A stretch of DNA of 5,183 nucleotides from JAOUEE01 sp051011595 (GTDB lineage: Bacteria; Actinomycetota; Acidimicrobiia; Acidimicrobiales; SHLQ01). How positions within the stretch are numbered: position 1 is the stretch's first letter; each line of letters opens with the position of its first letter. The notes below the pieces were generated by a model. It saw only the letters and a list, made by a program, of their open reading frames with translations, searched no databases and was not told the DNA's origin. The stretch is taken from NCBI GenBank assembly GCA_051011595.1, contig JBPCTQ010000348.1, positions 1 to 5,183 on the forward strand. The letters are read 5' to 3'. The translations under genes were made by a program, and so were the position numbers. Shown piece by piece: positions 1-5,183 of the stretch.

Positions 1-1112
1 TCCGCACCGCCATGGAGGACTACAGCCGCTGGCGCCACGAGCACGGCGGGTACGACATGGTCTACAGCCCCCACATCGCCAAGAGTGTGCTGTGGGAGAC
101 CAGCGGCCACCTGGACTTCTACGCCGACGGTATGTACCCGCCCATGGAGATGGACGGCGCCACGTACTACCCGAAGCCCATGAACTGTCCGTTCCACGTG
201 ATGATCTACCGGAGCTCGCTGCGGTCCTATCGCGACCTCCCGCTCCGGTACTTCGAGCTGGGAACCGTCTACCGCTACGAGCTCTCCGGTGCCGTCCACG
301 GGTTGATGCGCAGCCGTGGATTCACCCAAGACGACGCCCACATCTTCACGACCCGCGACGACATCGGCAGCGAGCTGGCCTCGTTGCTCGACTTCGTCCT
401 GTCGGTGTTGCGGGCCTTCGGTTTCGACGACTTCCAGGCCAAGCTCTCCACCCGTCCGGCCGAGAAAGCCGTCGGCGACGACGAGATCTGGGACATGGCC
501 ACCGAGGGCCTGCGCCAAGCGCTCGAAAAGGCTGGGCTCGAATACGTGGTCGACGAGGGGGGTGGTGCCTTCTACGGACCCAAGATCGATGTCGACGTCC
601 GCGACGCCATTGGGCGGGCCTGGCAGCTGTCCACCATCCAGCTCGACTTCAACCTGCCCGAACGGTTCGGGCTCGAATACGTGGGCGCCGACGGCCAGCG
701 GCATCAGCCGGTCATGATCCACCGCGCCCTCATGGGTTCGTTGGAGCGGTTCTTCGGTGTGTTGATCGAACACTACGCCGGGGCGTTCCCCGCCTGGCTG
801 GCCCCGGTGCAGGTTCGTCTGTTGCCGGTGGCCGACGAGCACGAGGACCACGTCGATGGCCTGGCCGCCCAGCTCCGCTCCGAGGGTTTCCGGGTCGATG
901 TCGCCCGAGCGTCGGAACCGCTGGGCAAACGGGTCCGCAACGGCAAGGTCGAGAAGATCCCGTATCTGTTGGTCGTCGGCGACGACGACTTGGCCAACGG
1001 CACCGTCGGCGTGAACCAGCGCGGGCAATCCGATCCCGACCGGGATGTCACCGTCGACGACTTCATCAAACGGTTGACCATCGAGATCGACGCCAAGAGT
1101 GCCAACGGCTAG
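1..1112 (+). CDS. thrS: Threonyl-tRNA synthetase, C-terminal part (5' truncated by window)
   Basis: This enzyme charges tRNA-Thr with threonine in the cytoplasm. The frame is open from the first complete codon at 3, and the ATG at 12 lies inside the class II catalytic core, so the true start is upstream and the N-terminal TGS and editing domains are missing. Numbering from that ATG, the zinc-site Cys is C59 in MNCPFH, motif 2 is around R88/E90 (VYRYELSG), and the other two zinc ligands are H110 (DDAHIF) and H237 (VMIHRA). Motif 3 is around 237-250 with R246. The anticodon-binding domain runs from about 263 (LAPVQV) to 366, with KIPYLLVVGDDD near its end. These match the zinc ligands and motifs of E. 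coli ThrRS. All catalytic residues visible here are intact, so nothing suggests a pseudogene. It is the first visible gene of a same-strand cluster; the next start is 12 nt after its stop. Confidence 0.97.
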   Translation, partial: RTAMEDYSRWRHEHGGYDMVYSPHIAKSVLWETSGHLDFYADGMYPPMEMDGATYYPKPMNCPFHVMIYRSSLRSYRDLPLRYFELGTVYRYELSGAVHGLMRSRGFTQDDAHIFTTRDDIGSELASLLDFVLSVLRAFGFDDFQAKLSTRPAEKAVGDDEIWDMATEGLRQALEKAGLEYVVDEGGGAFYGPKIDVDVRDAIGRAWQLSTIQLDFNLPERFGLEYVGADGQRHQPVMIHRALMGSLERFFGVLIEHYAGAFPAWLAPVQVRLLPVADEHEDHVDGLAAQLRSEGFRVDVARASEPLGKRVRNGKVEKIPYLLVVGDDDLANGTVGVNQRGQSDPDRDVTVDDFIKRLTIEIDAKSANG

Positions 1113-1124
1113 CGCGGGCCCGGA

Positions 1125-1670
1125 GTGAGCGATCGGCAGCTCGATCGACTGTGGGCGGGCTGGCGTCTGCCCTACATCGCCCAGGACGACGATGCTCGCG
1201 CCGCGTCGATTCCCGATGGCCTCACACTCTTCGAAGGCATCCTGGCCAGCGGTCTATCCGATCGTGAGACCTACATCGTGTGGCGGGGGTCATCATGTTT
1301 CGCGCTGTTGAATGCCTACCCCTACACGTCGGGTCACGTCATGGTCCTGCCCCAGCGGGGGGTCGCCGATCTGGCCCAGCTGAGCGACGCCGAACACGCC
1401 GAGCTGTGGCTCGGAGTGCGGTGTGCGGTGGCCGCCGTGCAGGCGGCCTATTCGCCCCACGGCGTCAACGTGGGCCTCAACCTCGGCGAAGGGTCGGGGG
1501 CCGGTGTTCCCGACCACTTGCATGTGCACGTGCTGCCCCGGTGGGGTGGCGACACCAACTTCATGACATCGGTGGCCGAGGCCCGGGTCCTGCCCGAGTC
1601 GCTCGGCGACACCTGGCAGCGGCTGGTCGACGTGTGGCCGGACGAGGCGCCCGGCGTGGCCCAGCCGTAG
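1125..1670 (+). CDS. HIT-family protein, actinobacterial Ap4A phosphorylase-like
   Basis: This is a 181-residue histidine-triad protein. The HIT signature is HLHVHVLPRW at 131-140 (H131, H133, H135), preceded by the nucleotide-binding strand NVGLNLGEGSG at 115-125 and by LLNAYPYTSGH at 61-71. Overall layout and length resemble mycobacterial Rv2613c, described as an Ap4A phosphorylase and also next to thrS. The inferred role is cleavage of Ap4A or related dinucleotides, which synthetases make as a by-product; the substrate is not shown by the sequence. The N-terminal SDRQLDRLWAGWRLPYI matches the conserved opening of that family and supports the GTG at 1125. No other in-frame start lies before this block, and no separate Shine-Dalgarno fits, so coupling to thrS is plausible. 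The family's usual CPFC-type zinc motif is absent: the equivalent stretch near 31-39 reads DGLTLFEGI. Confidence 0.88.
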   Translation: MSDRQLDRLWAGWRLPYIAQDDDARAASIPDGLTLFEGILASGLSDRETYIVWRGSSCFALLNAYPYTSGHVMVLPQRGVADLAQLSDAEHAELWLGVRCAVAAVQAAYSPHGVNVGLNLGEGSGAGVPDHLHVHVLPRWGGDTNFMTSVAEARVLPESLGDTWQRLVDVWPDEAPGVAQP

Positions 1671-1673
1671 GCT
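1668..1673 (+). promoter_or_regulatory. Candidate -10 box (TAGGCT) for an internal leaderless promoter
   Basis: TAGGCT fits the TANNNT form of an actinobacterial -10 element and ends 7 nt before the GTG at 1681. Transcription would then begin at about the start codon. It overlaps the stop codon of the HIT gene. No convincing -35 box or Shine-Dalgarno is visible. Read-through from thrS could equally serve this gene, so the box may be coincidental. Confidence 0.3.
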
Positions 1674-1680
1674 CGGCGCC

Positions 1681-2235
1681 GTGAGTGAACCTCGTGACGA
1701 CGGCGCCGAAGCCGACGAGACGGCAGCGCCCGACCTTCCGGTTCGTGACGAAGATGTGGTCGACGAGCTTCCCGCCGATCTCAACGTCAGTGAGTTCGTC
1801 GGCCCGTATCTCTTTCCCAACAACAGCCGCCGGCGGGTCCCGGGTGTCATCTATCTGGTCATGGCGGCCGGCTGTGTGGCCTTGTGGGTGGCCACGGGCG
1901 ACGCCGACCGGGTGCTGGTGAACGACGGGTTCTTGTGGGCGGGTATCGGTCTGGCCCTGGTGGGGCTCTACCACCTGCAGGCCGGCTGGAACCTCGCCGT
2001 CGACGAACGTGACGCCTTGGTGGCGGCCACCCGCGAGGCCGGATTTCCGGTGGGCCACGCGTCGGCGCAGCTCGGGTGGCGAGGCCTGCGCAGCCGCCCG
2101 ACGTGGCGAATCCTGTTGTACTCCCACGAGTCGCCGCCGTCCCAGCGAGGCCTGGTGCTCGTCGATGGGGTCGACGGTGAGGTCATCGACCGCTTCTTCG
2201 AAGCCAACCCCGAGGACTGGACGGGGCTCGAGTAG
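1681..2235 (+). CDS. Small two-helix membrane protein of unknown function
   Basis: I do not recognise a named family for this 184-residue protein. Residues 1-35 are acidic and probably disordered. Two hydrophobic segments follow, at about 53-71 (starting VPGVIYLVMAAG) and 84-103 (starting FLWAGIGLALVG). They are separated by a short acidic loop. A basic RRR at 50-52 just before the first helix predicts both ends in the cytoplasm. The C-terminal 80 residues are soluble-looking, with a FPVGHASAQLGWRG stretch, a strand-rich LVLVDGVDG segment and a terminal NPEDW motif; this resembles a compact folded domain rather than a tail. The GTG start is 10 nt after the HIT stop, with no Shine-Dalgarno but a possible -10 box at 1668. 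It completes the thrS cluster. A link to nucleotide or translation metabolism would rest on position alone. Confidence 0.75.
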   Translation: MSEPRDDGAEADETAAPDLPVRDEDVVDELPADLNVSEFVGPYLFPNNSRRRVPGVIYLVMAAGCVALWVATGDADRVLVNDGFLWAGIGLALVGLYHLQAGWNLAVDERDALVAATREAGFPVGHASAQLGWRGLRSRPTWRILLYSHESPPSQRGLVLVDGVDGEVIDRFFEANPEDWTGLE

Positions 2236-2244
2236 ATCGAGGGC

Positions 2245-2256
2245 TTCCGGCCGGAA
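2245..2256. repeat. 12-bp perfect palindrome TTCCGGCCGGAA
   Basis: A perfect 12-bp palindrome begins 10 nt after the stop of the membrane-protein gene. It could be part of a transcription terminator or a dimeric protein-binding site. There is no U-rich tail, and short GC palindromes arise by chance in DNA of this composition. Confidence 0.35.
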
Positions 2257-2282
2257 CGCCTCCCGGCCGCGGCTGGTGGTCG

Positions 2283-2310
2283 GTGACCAGGGCCCTCGGC
2301 GGCTGGTCAC
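2283..2310 (+). terminator. Hairpin between the thrS cluster and the hydrolase gene
   Basis: GTGACCAG at 2283-2290 pairs perfectly with CTGGTCAC at 2303-2310, giving an 8-bp stem with a 12-nt loop that holds a smaller GCC/GGC stem. Its position 48 nt after the last gene of the thrS cluster suits a terminator. No T-run follows, which is common in high-GC actinobacteria. An alternative is an operator for the hydrolase gene, because a weak -35-like TGGTCA lies in the right arm, 18 nt before TACCGT at 2328. Confidence 0.4.
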
Positions 2311-2327
2311 TGGGTGAGGCCGGCGGT

Positions 2328-2333
2328 TACCGT
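2328..2333 (+). promoter_or_regulatory. Candidate -10 box (TACCGT) for the secreted hydrolase gene
   Basis: TACCGT matches TANNNT and has TGGTCA (four of six matches to TTGACA) 18 nt upstream at 2304-2309. It would give a leader of about 45 nt, consistent with the Shine-Dalgarno seen before the gene. The match is weak and unsupported by other evidence. Confidence 0.25.
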
Positions 2334-2374
2334 GCCGTGCGTGCGGAGTCCGGACCGTTCGGCCCGGCCGCCAC

Positions 2375-2380
2375 AGGGGG
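2375..2380 (+). promoter_or_regulatory. Ribosome binding site AGGGGG fixing the hydrolase start
   Basis: AGGGGG lies 5 nt before the ATG at 2386. It favours that start over the in-frame GTG at 2314, which would add 24 residues in front of an otherwise textbook signal peptide. Confidence 0.75.
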
Positions 2381-2385
2381 TCTCC

Positions 2386-3576
2386 ATGAAGCGGGTATGT
2401 GTTGTTCTGGTCGTGTTGGCGACCCTGATGACGGCGTTGGTCGCCGCACCAGTCGCCGGTGCAGGAGATCGCTCGTCGCCGAAACCAGGTCGAGCCCCGG
2501 CCGAGGAGCTCGGTCCGTGGGCGATCGGGTACGAGACCTTCGAGCTCGTCGATACCGCTCGCAGCGATCGCACGCTGCCGGTCGATGTCTGGTATCCGGT
2601 CGATGTCGACGACGCCGTCGGTGTGCCCAAGGCCGAACTCGACCTGTTCGTCACCAACTACGAGCTCGAGTACGCCCTCGACGCTCCCGAACCAGCCGGA
2701 AAGGGTCGCTTCCCCCTCGTGGCCTTCTCCCATGGTTCGGGCGGCTTCCGCTCGCAGTCGTGGTTCTTGATGCAGCACCTCGCCAGTCACGGGTTCGTTG
2801 TTGTTGCTCCTGATCACGTCGGCAACACCGCTCTTGATGCGTTCTTCGGCACCCAGATTCCCGGCTCGGAGATGGTCGTCTTGCGGCCCCAGGACATCAG
2901 CTTCGTGCTCGACGAGATCCTCGCCATGAACGAGGACGACGATCATCGCTACGACAACCTCATCAACGAGCGTCGAATAGCGGTCGCCGGCCATTCGTTC
3001 GGTGGCTACACCGCCCTTGCGGTCGCCGGTGGCGTGGAGGCGCTCGGCATCGAACCGGATTCTCGAGTCGACGCCATCATTCCGCTCGCCGGCGCATCAG
3101 GGGGCCTGAGCGATGCCGACCTCGAGAACATCGATGTGCCGGCCCTCTTCTTGTCGGGGACCAAGGACATCACCGTGCCCGTCGATCCCGGTACCACGCG
3201 GCCGTTCGGTCTGATCGATTCTCGCCGCTCGTATCGCGTCGACATCCTTTCGGCCGGCCACAACTCGTTCCTCAACATGTGCGATCTGGTCGACGAACTG
3301 CTCGATGCCGGCCTTCCGCCTGTGTTGTTGAGTGTCCTCATCGCGCAGGCCGAGGAGGGGTGCGGCCCGACGTTGATCGACATCGAAGAGGCCGAGCGGC
3401 TGACGAACCTGTACTCGGTGGCGTTCCTGAACGACGTCTTCAACCGGCCGGGCGGAAACCGCCGCTATCTGACCGACGACTACGCCGAGGACAACGGGTT
3501 GCCCGTCGACCTGTACGACCTTCGGCGTGGCGAACCGCGCCTTCGCTACGCGGGCGAGGATCCGGTCGGGCCGTAG
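2386..3576 (+). CDS. Secreted alpha/beta hydrolase, PAF-acetylhydrolase/dienelactone hydrolase-like
   Basis: This 396-residue protein begins with a Sec signal peptide: MKR, a hydrophobic core at 4-22, and likely cleavage after VAGA near residue 26. No lipobox is present, so export as a soluble protein is predicted. The mature part has the RTLPVDVWYP opening typical of predicted dienelactone hydrolases and PAF-acetylhydrolase-like enzymes. It then shows an oxyanion-region HGSGG at 116-120, the nucleophile elbow GHSFGG with S204, a likely acid D261 in SGTKD, and the base H292 in AGHNSF. C299 and C326 could form a disulfide after export. The expected chemistry is serine-dependent ester hydrolysis; the substrate cannot be told from sequence. 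The ATG is chosen for the AGGGGG ribosome site and signal peptide. The last 75 nt, plus flank, recur inverted at 5109-5183, so a close paralogue lies beyond the window. Confidence 0.9.
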   Translation: MKRVCVVLVVLATLMTALVAAPVAGAGDRSSPKPGRAPAEELGPWAIGYETFELVDTARSDRTLPVDVWYPVDVDDAVGVPKAELDLFVTNYELEYALDAPEPAGKGRFPLVAFSHGSGGFRSQSWFLMQHLASHGFVVVAPDHVGNTALDAFFGTQIPGSEMVVLRPQDISFVLDEILAMNEDDDHRYDNLINERRIAVAGHSFGGYTALAVAGGVEALGIEPDSRVDAIIPLAGASGGLSDADLENIDVPALFLSGTKDITVPVDPGTTRPFGLIDSRRSYRVDILSAGHNSFLNMCDLVDELLDAGLPPVLLSVLIAQAEEGCGPTLIDIEEAERLTNLYSVAFLNDVFNRPGGNRRYLTDDYAEDNGLPVDLYDLRRGEPRLRYAGEDPVGP

Positions 3577-3634
3577 GCGGCGGCTTCTCTCCTCGGCTTC
3601 CTTCCTCGGGTTCCTTCCTTGACGACCCCTGCGC
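3502..3634 (+). repeat. Left arm of inverted repeat flanking the HNH gene
   Basis: Positions 3502-3605 match the reverse complement of 5080-5183 with one difference in 104 (3586 against 5099). The first 84 nt are identical. Similarity with small indels continues to the shared CCCTGCGC at 3627-3634. The arm covers the last 24 codons and stop of the hydrolase gene plus about 58 nt of downstream DNA. How far it extends to the left cannot be seen because the right arm is cut by the window end. Confidence 0.95.
3591..3616 (+). repeat. CT-rich 13-bp tandem repeat after the hydrolase stop
   Basis: Two 13-bp units, CCTCGGCTTCCTT and CCTCGGGTTCCTT, differ at one base and are followed by a partial CCTTG. 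The strongly strand-biased pyrimidine tract lies inside the left inverted-repeat arm. The right arm has an 11-bp version, so this is where the two arms diverge. Confidence 0.7.
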
Positions 3635-3636
3635 TC

Positions 3637-3656
3637 ATCTTCCCGTACGGGAGGAT
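3637..3656. promoter_or_regulatory. 20-bp near-perfect palindrome around TCCCGTACGGGA
   Basis: The core TCCCGTACGGGA at 3641-3652 is a perfect palindrome. The flanks ATCT and GGAT extend it to 20 bp with one T:G mismatch. It lies just inside the left repeat arm, about 135 nt before the HNH start. A symmetrical site like this could be an operator, a nuclease or recombinase site, or an RNA hairpin. No T-run follows, so a classical terminator is less likely. Confidence 0.45.
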
Positions 3657-3777
3657 CTCCGCCGGTTGGTTGCTCGGCTCCGGCCGGTTGCGCCGAGGTG
3701 AGAACGGCGCGTCCCCCAACCTTCGAAAAAGATCCGGGCCGAGGCCGGACAGCGGCGAGACTGTCAGACCCCCTTCG

Positions 3778-3783
3778 TAGTGT
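3778..3783 (+). promoter_or_regulatory. Candidate -10 box (TAGTGT) for leaderless DUF222-HNH transcript
   Basis: TAGTGT fits TANNNT and is followed by exactly 7 nt and then the ATG at 3791, so the transcript would begin at or one base before the start codon. The GGGG run next to the ATG is too close to act as a ribosome site, which supports leaderless translation. No good -35 box is visible at 16-18 nt. A CAGAC/GTCTG pair (3765-3769, 3782-3786) brackets the box. Confidence 0.5.
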
Positions 3784-3790
3784 CTGGGGT

Positions 3791-5029
3791 ATGACGTTGG
3801 TCGACCATCAGCTCCTCGCCATCCCGACACCGGTTGATGCGCTCGACGCCACGTTCGGGCATTTGGTCGACGAGCTGCGCTCCTGTCCAGCCGAGGTCGC
3901 GTTGCGGCGGAGTCAGGGGTTCGTGCGCCGACTGGAGGCCCTCGAGACCGAGTTGTTGGCCGATCGACGGCGGGCGGGTGCGTCGGTTCGTGAGGTCGAG
4001 GAGGCTGCCGGTCGGGGCAGCACCCGCAGCGCGGCCGAGGCCCGCAAGCGGTCCAAACGAGCCGAGATCCTCACCCACAACCCCGGCCTCGCCACCGACC
4101 TCGACCAGGGCCGGCTCACTGGCGAGCACCTCGACGCCCTCGCCGCAGCATCCGAGCAGACAGACGGTGATGCCGCCCGCGACGACGGGCTGGTCGATCG
4201 CTTGGCCAATGTGAACCCCGATCAGGCCCGCACGGTGTCGCGCGACTGGTTGGCCGGCCACCACAGCGATGCCGACCTCGAGTCCGACTATCAACGCCAT
4301 CGCCGGCTACGGAAGGTGTCCCGCTACACCACCGAGCGCGGCACCAAAGCCATCCACGCCGAAGGTGACAGCCCCGCCATCGACGCCATCTGGGAAGCCA
4401 TCATGGCCCGGTCCCGCCAGCTCTTCGACGACGACGGCGGCCGCGACGTACCCGCGACCAAACGTGGCCGCACCCGCGACGAACGCCTCTTCGATGCGCT
4501 CCACCAACTCGCCACCGGACCCGGAACCGCCGAAGCGGGCGACCCCGGCCAGCCGGTTCGGGCCAGCGCCATCCTCGTGGCCCCCATCGATGCCGTGGGC
4601 AGTGACGGCGACGCCCAGGCCGAACTGCTCGGCACCGGCGTCATCCCCCGATCGGTGCTCGATCGGCTGATGTGCAACGCCGACCTCGTCGGCGCCATCT
4701 TCTCGGCTCGGGGCGAGCCACTGTGGCTGGGCCGCCGGGTGCGCACGGTCACCGCCGCCCAATGGCGAGCCCTGCTGGCCCGCGACAAGGGCTGCGTGCT
4801 CTGCGGCGCCCATCCCAACCGCTGCGAAGCGCATCACCTCATCCCGTTCGAGGCCCCGGCCAAGGGCCGCACCGACATCACCAACCTGGTGCTGCTGTGC
4901 ACCGACTGCCACCACCACACCCACGAAACCCGCCAGACCGTCGAGCGCCATCCCGACACGGGCACGTGGCAGCTGCGCCCCGCCACCCCCGACGAGCTAC
5001 CCCCAACCCGAACCAAACCCCCTCCGTGA
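3791..5029 (+). CDS. DUF222/13E12-type HNH endonuclease-like protein
   Basis: This 412-residue protein has the layout of the actinobacterial 13E12 repeat family: a long N-terminal DUF222 region (about 20-315) and a C-terminal HNH nuclease domain. The DUF222 part is helical and charged, with a Q-A-R-T-V motif near 145-149. The junction LGRRVRTVTAAQWRALL at 313-329 is typical of the family. The HNH domain spans about 330-380: zinc-binding pairs C335/C338 and C370/C373, the core EAHHLIPFE with H348 and H349, N365 in the TNLVLLC segment, and C-H-H-H-T-H-E at 373-379. All nuclease residues are present, so it is probably active on DNA, although targets of this family are poorly known. An in-frame GTG at 3698 would add 31 residues of low-complexity sequence; the ATG at 3791 is preferred for its -10 spacing. 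It lies between inverted hydrolase-end repeats, suggesting insertion or rearrangement. Confidence 0.92.
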   Translation: MTLVDHQLLAIPTPVDALDATFGHLVDELRSCPAEVALRRSQGFVRRLEALETELLADRRRAGASVREVEEAAGRGSTRSAAEARKRSKRAEILTHNPGLATDLDQGRLTGEHLDALAAASEQTDGDAARDDGLVDRLANVNPDQARTVSRDWLAGHHSDADLESDYQRHRRLRKVSRYTTERGTKAIHAEGDSPAIDAIWEAIMARSRQLFDDDGGRDVPATKRGRTRDERLFDALHQLATGPGTAEAGDPGQPVRASAILVAPIDAVGSDGDAQAELLGTGVIPRSVLDRLMCNADLVGAIFSARGEPLWLGRRVRTVTAAQWRALLARDKGCVLCGAHPNRCEAHHLIPFEAPAKGRTDITNLVLLCTDCHHHTHETRQTVERHPDTGTWQLRPATPDELPPTRTKPPP

Positions 5030-5068
5030 GAGGCGACGAGGTTCGGGAGCGGGCGCAGGGTTGGTCGA

Positions 5069-5090
5069 GGAAGGAAGCTGGAAGGAAGCC
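5069..5090 (+). repeat. GA-rich 11-bp tandem repeat in the right arm
   Basis: GGAAGGAAGCT and GGAAGGAAGCC lie back to back. They are the counterpart of the 13-bp tandem repeat in the left arm on the opposite strand, with the second unit 2 bp shorter. The length change suggests replication slippage since the copies separated. Confidence 0.65.
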
Positions 5091-5108
5091 GAGGAGAGCA
5101 GCCGCCGC

Positions 5109-5183
5109 CTACGGCCCGACCGGATCCTCGCCCGCGTAGCGAAGGCGCGGTTCGCCACGCCGAAGGTCGTACAGGTCGACGGG
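5109..5183 (-). CDS. 3' end of a second secreted-hydrolase gene (partial)
   Basis: Read on the minus strand from the window end, 24 codons and a TAG give a peptide starting PVDLYDLRRGEPRLRY and ending EDPVGP. It is identical in every base, including all synonymous positions, to the end of the hydrolase gene at 3502-3576. The rest of the gene, including the catalytic residues, lies outside the window. It could therefore be an intact paralogue, a diverged gene with a converted tail, or only a duplicated fragment. It converges on the HNH gene, with 79 nt between the two stop codons and no clear terminator between them. Confidence 0.7.
   Translation of the reverse strand, partial: PVDLYDLRRGEPRLRYAGEDPVGP

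Larger units (their letters stand above)
5053..5183 (-). repeat. Right arm of inverted repeat (runs off window)
   Basis: This is the reverse-complement partner of 3502-3634. The outer 104 nt (5080-5183) match with one difference; the inner part is aligned only with indels. The match is still perfect at the last base of the window, so the arm must extend further or end exactly there. The two arms enclose about 1.4 kb holding only the HNH gene and its leader. Confidence 0.95.

Noticed and set aside
92..1267. 391-codon open frame on the plus strand overlapping thrS
   Set aside because: It is an out-of-frame, arginine-rich shadow of thrS, which has all its catalytic motifs in the other frame.
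2314..2385. Upstream GTG start adding 24 residues to the secreted hydrolase
   Set aside because: It would bury the signal peptide, and it ignores the well-placed AGGGGG at 2375-2380.
1561..2994. 477-codon open frame on the minus strand across the HIT, membrane-protein and hydrolase genes
   Set aside because: It runs antisense to three genes with clear family or topology features, and its translation is rich in R, G, H and P without domains. This is a typical high-GC shadow frame.
3698..3790. Upstream GTG start adding 31 residues to the HNH protein
   Set aside because: The extension is arginine- and proline-rich, lacks a ribosome site, and spans the probable -10 box. The ATG at 3791 fits better.
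4307..4951. 214-codon minus-strand open frame within the HNH gene
   Set aside because: It is glycine/alanine/valine-rich antisense of a well-supported coding region with no recognisable domain.
3502..5183. Insertion sequence or transposon with terminal inverted repeats
   Set aside because: The repeats are parts of a hydrolase gene rather than transposon ends, there is no transposase, and no target-site duplication can be seen. The HNH domain alone does not make a transposase.
1..5183. CRISPR array, tRNA or rRNA gene
   Set aside because: There are no regularly spaced repeats, no cloverleaf-like sequence in the intergenic gaps, and almost all the window is protein-coding.

Overview
The window is high-GC coding DNA with actinobacterial features: GTG starts, TANNNT boxes placed just upstream of start codons, a thrS gene followed by an HIT-family nucleotide hydrolase/phosphorylase-like gene, and a DUF222/13E12-type HNH nuclease gene. 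The likely source is an Actinomycetota chromosome, possibly Acidimicrobiia-like. The lineage is inferred from gene content and base composition, not from a marker phylogeny.

Layout. (1) Positions 1-2235 hold a tight same-strand cluster: the 3' two-thirds of thrS (threonyl-tRNA synthetase; its start lies before the window), an HIT-family protein resembling the actinobacterial Ap4A phosphorylase group, and a small two-helix membrane protein of unknown function. Spacings are 12 and 10 nt. The thrS-HIT adjacency is also seen in mycobacteria (Rv2614c-Rv2613c). It makes functional sense because aminoacyl-tRNA synthetases produce Ap4A as a side product. (2) Positions 2236-2385 are a short intergenic region with two inverted repeats and a clear Shine-Dalgarno sequence for the next gene. 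(3) Positions 2386-3576 encode a secreted alpha/beta hydrolase of the PAF-acetylhydrolase/dienelactone-hydrolase-like type, with a signal peptide and a Ser-Asp-His triad. (4) Positions 3577-3790 are non-coding and carry a CT-rich repeat, a near-perfect 20-bp palindrome and a probable leaderless promoter. (5) Positions 3791-5029 encode a complete DUF222-HNH protein. (6) From 5183 back to 5109, on the minus strand, lie the last 24 codons and stop of a second hydrolase gene, identical base for base to the end of the first.

The most notable structure is an inverted repeat. Positions 3502-3605 reappear in reverse complement at 5080-5183 with one mismatch in 104, and weaker similarity continues inward to about 3634/5053. 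The repeat covers the 3' end of the hydrolase gene and its downstream flank, so the HNH gene sits between two tail-to-tail hydrolase copies. The right arm runs off the window, so its full length is unknown. Possible explanations are a recent inverted duplication, gene conversion, a nuclease-associated rearrangement, or an assembly artefact.
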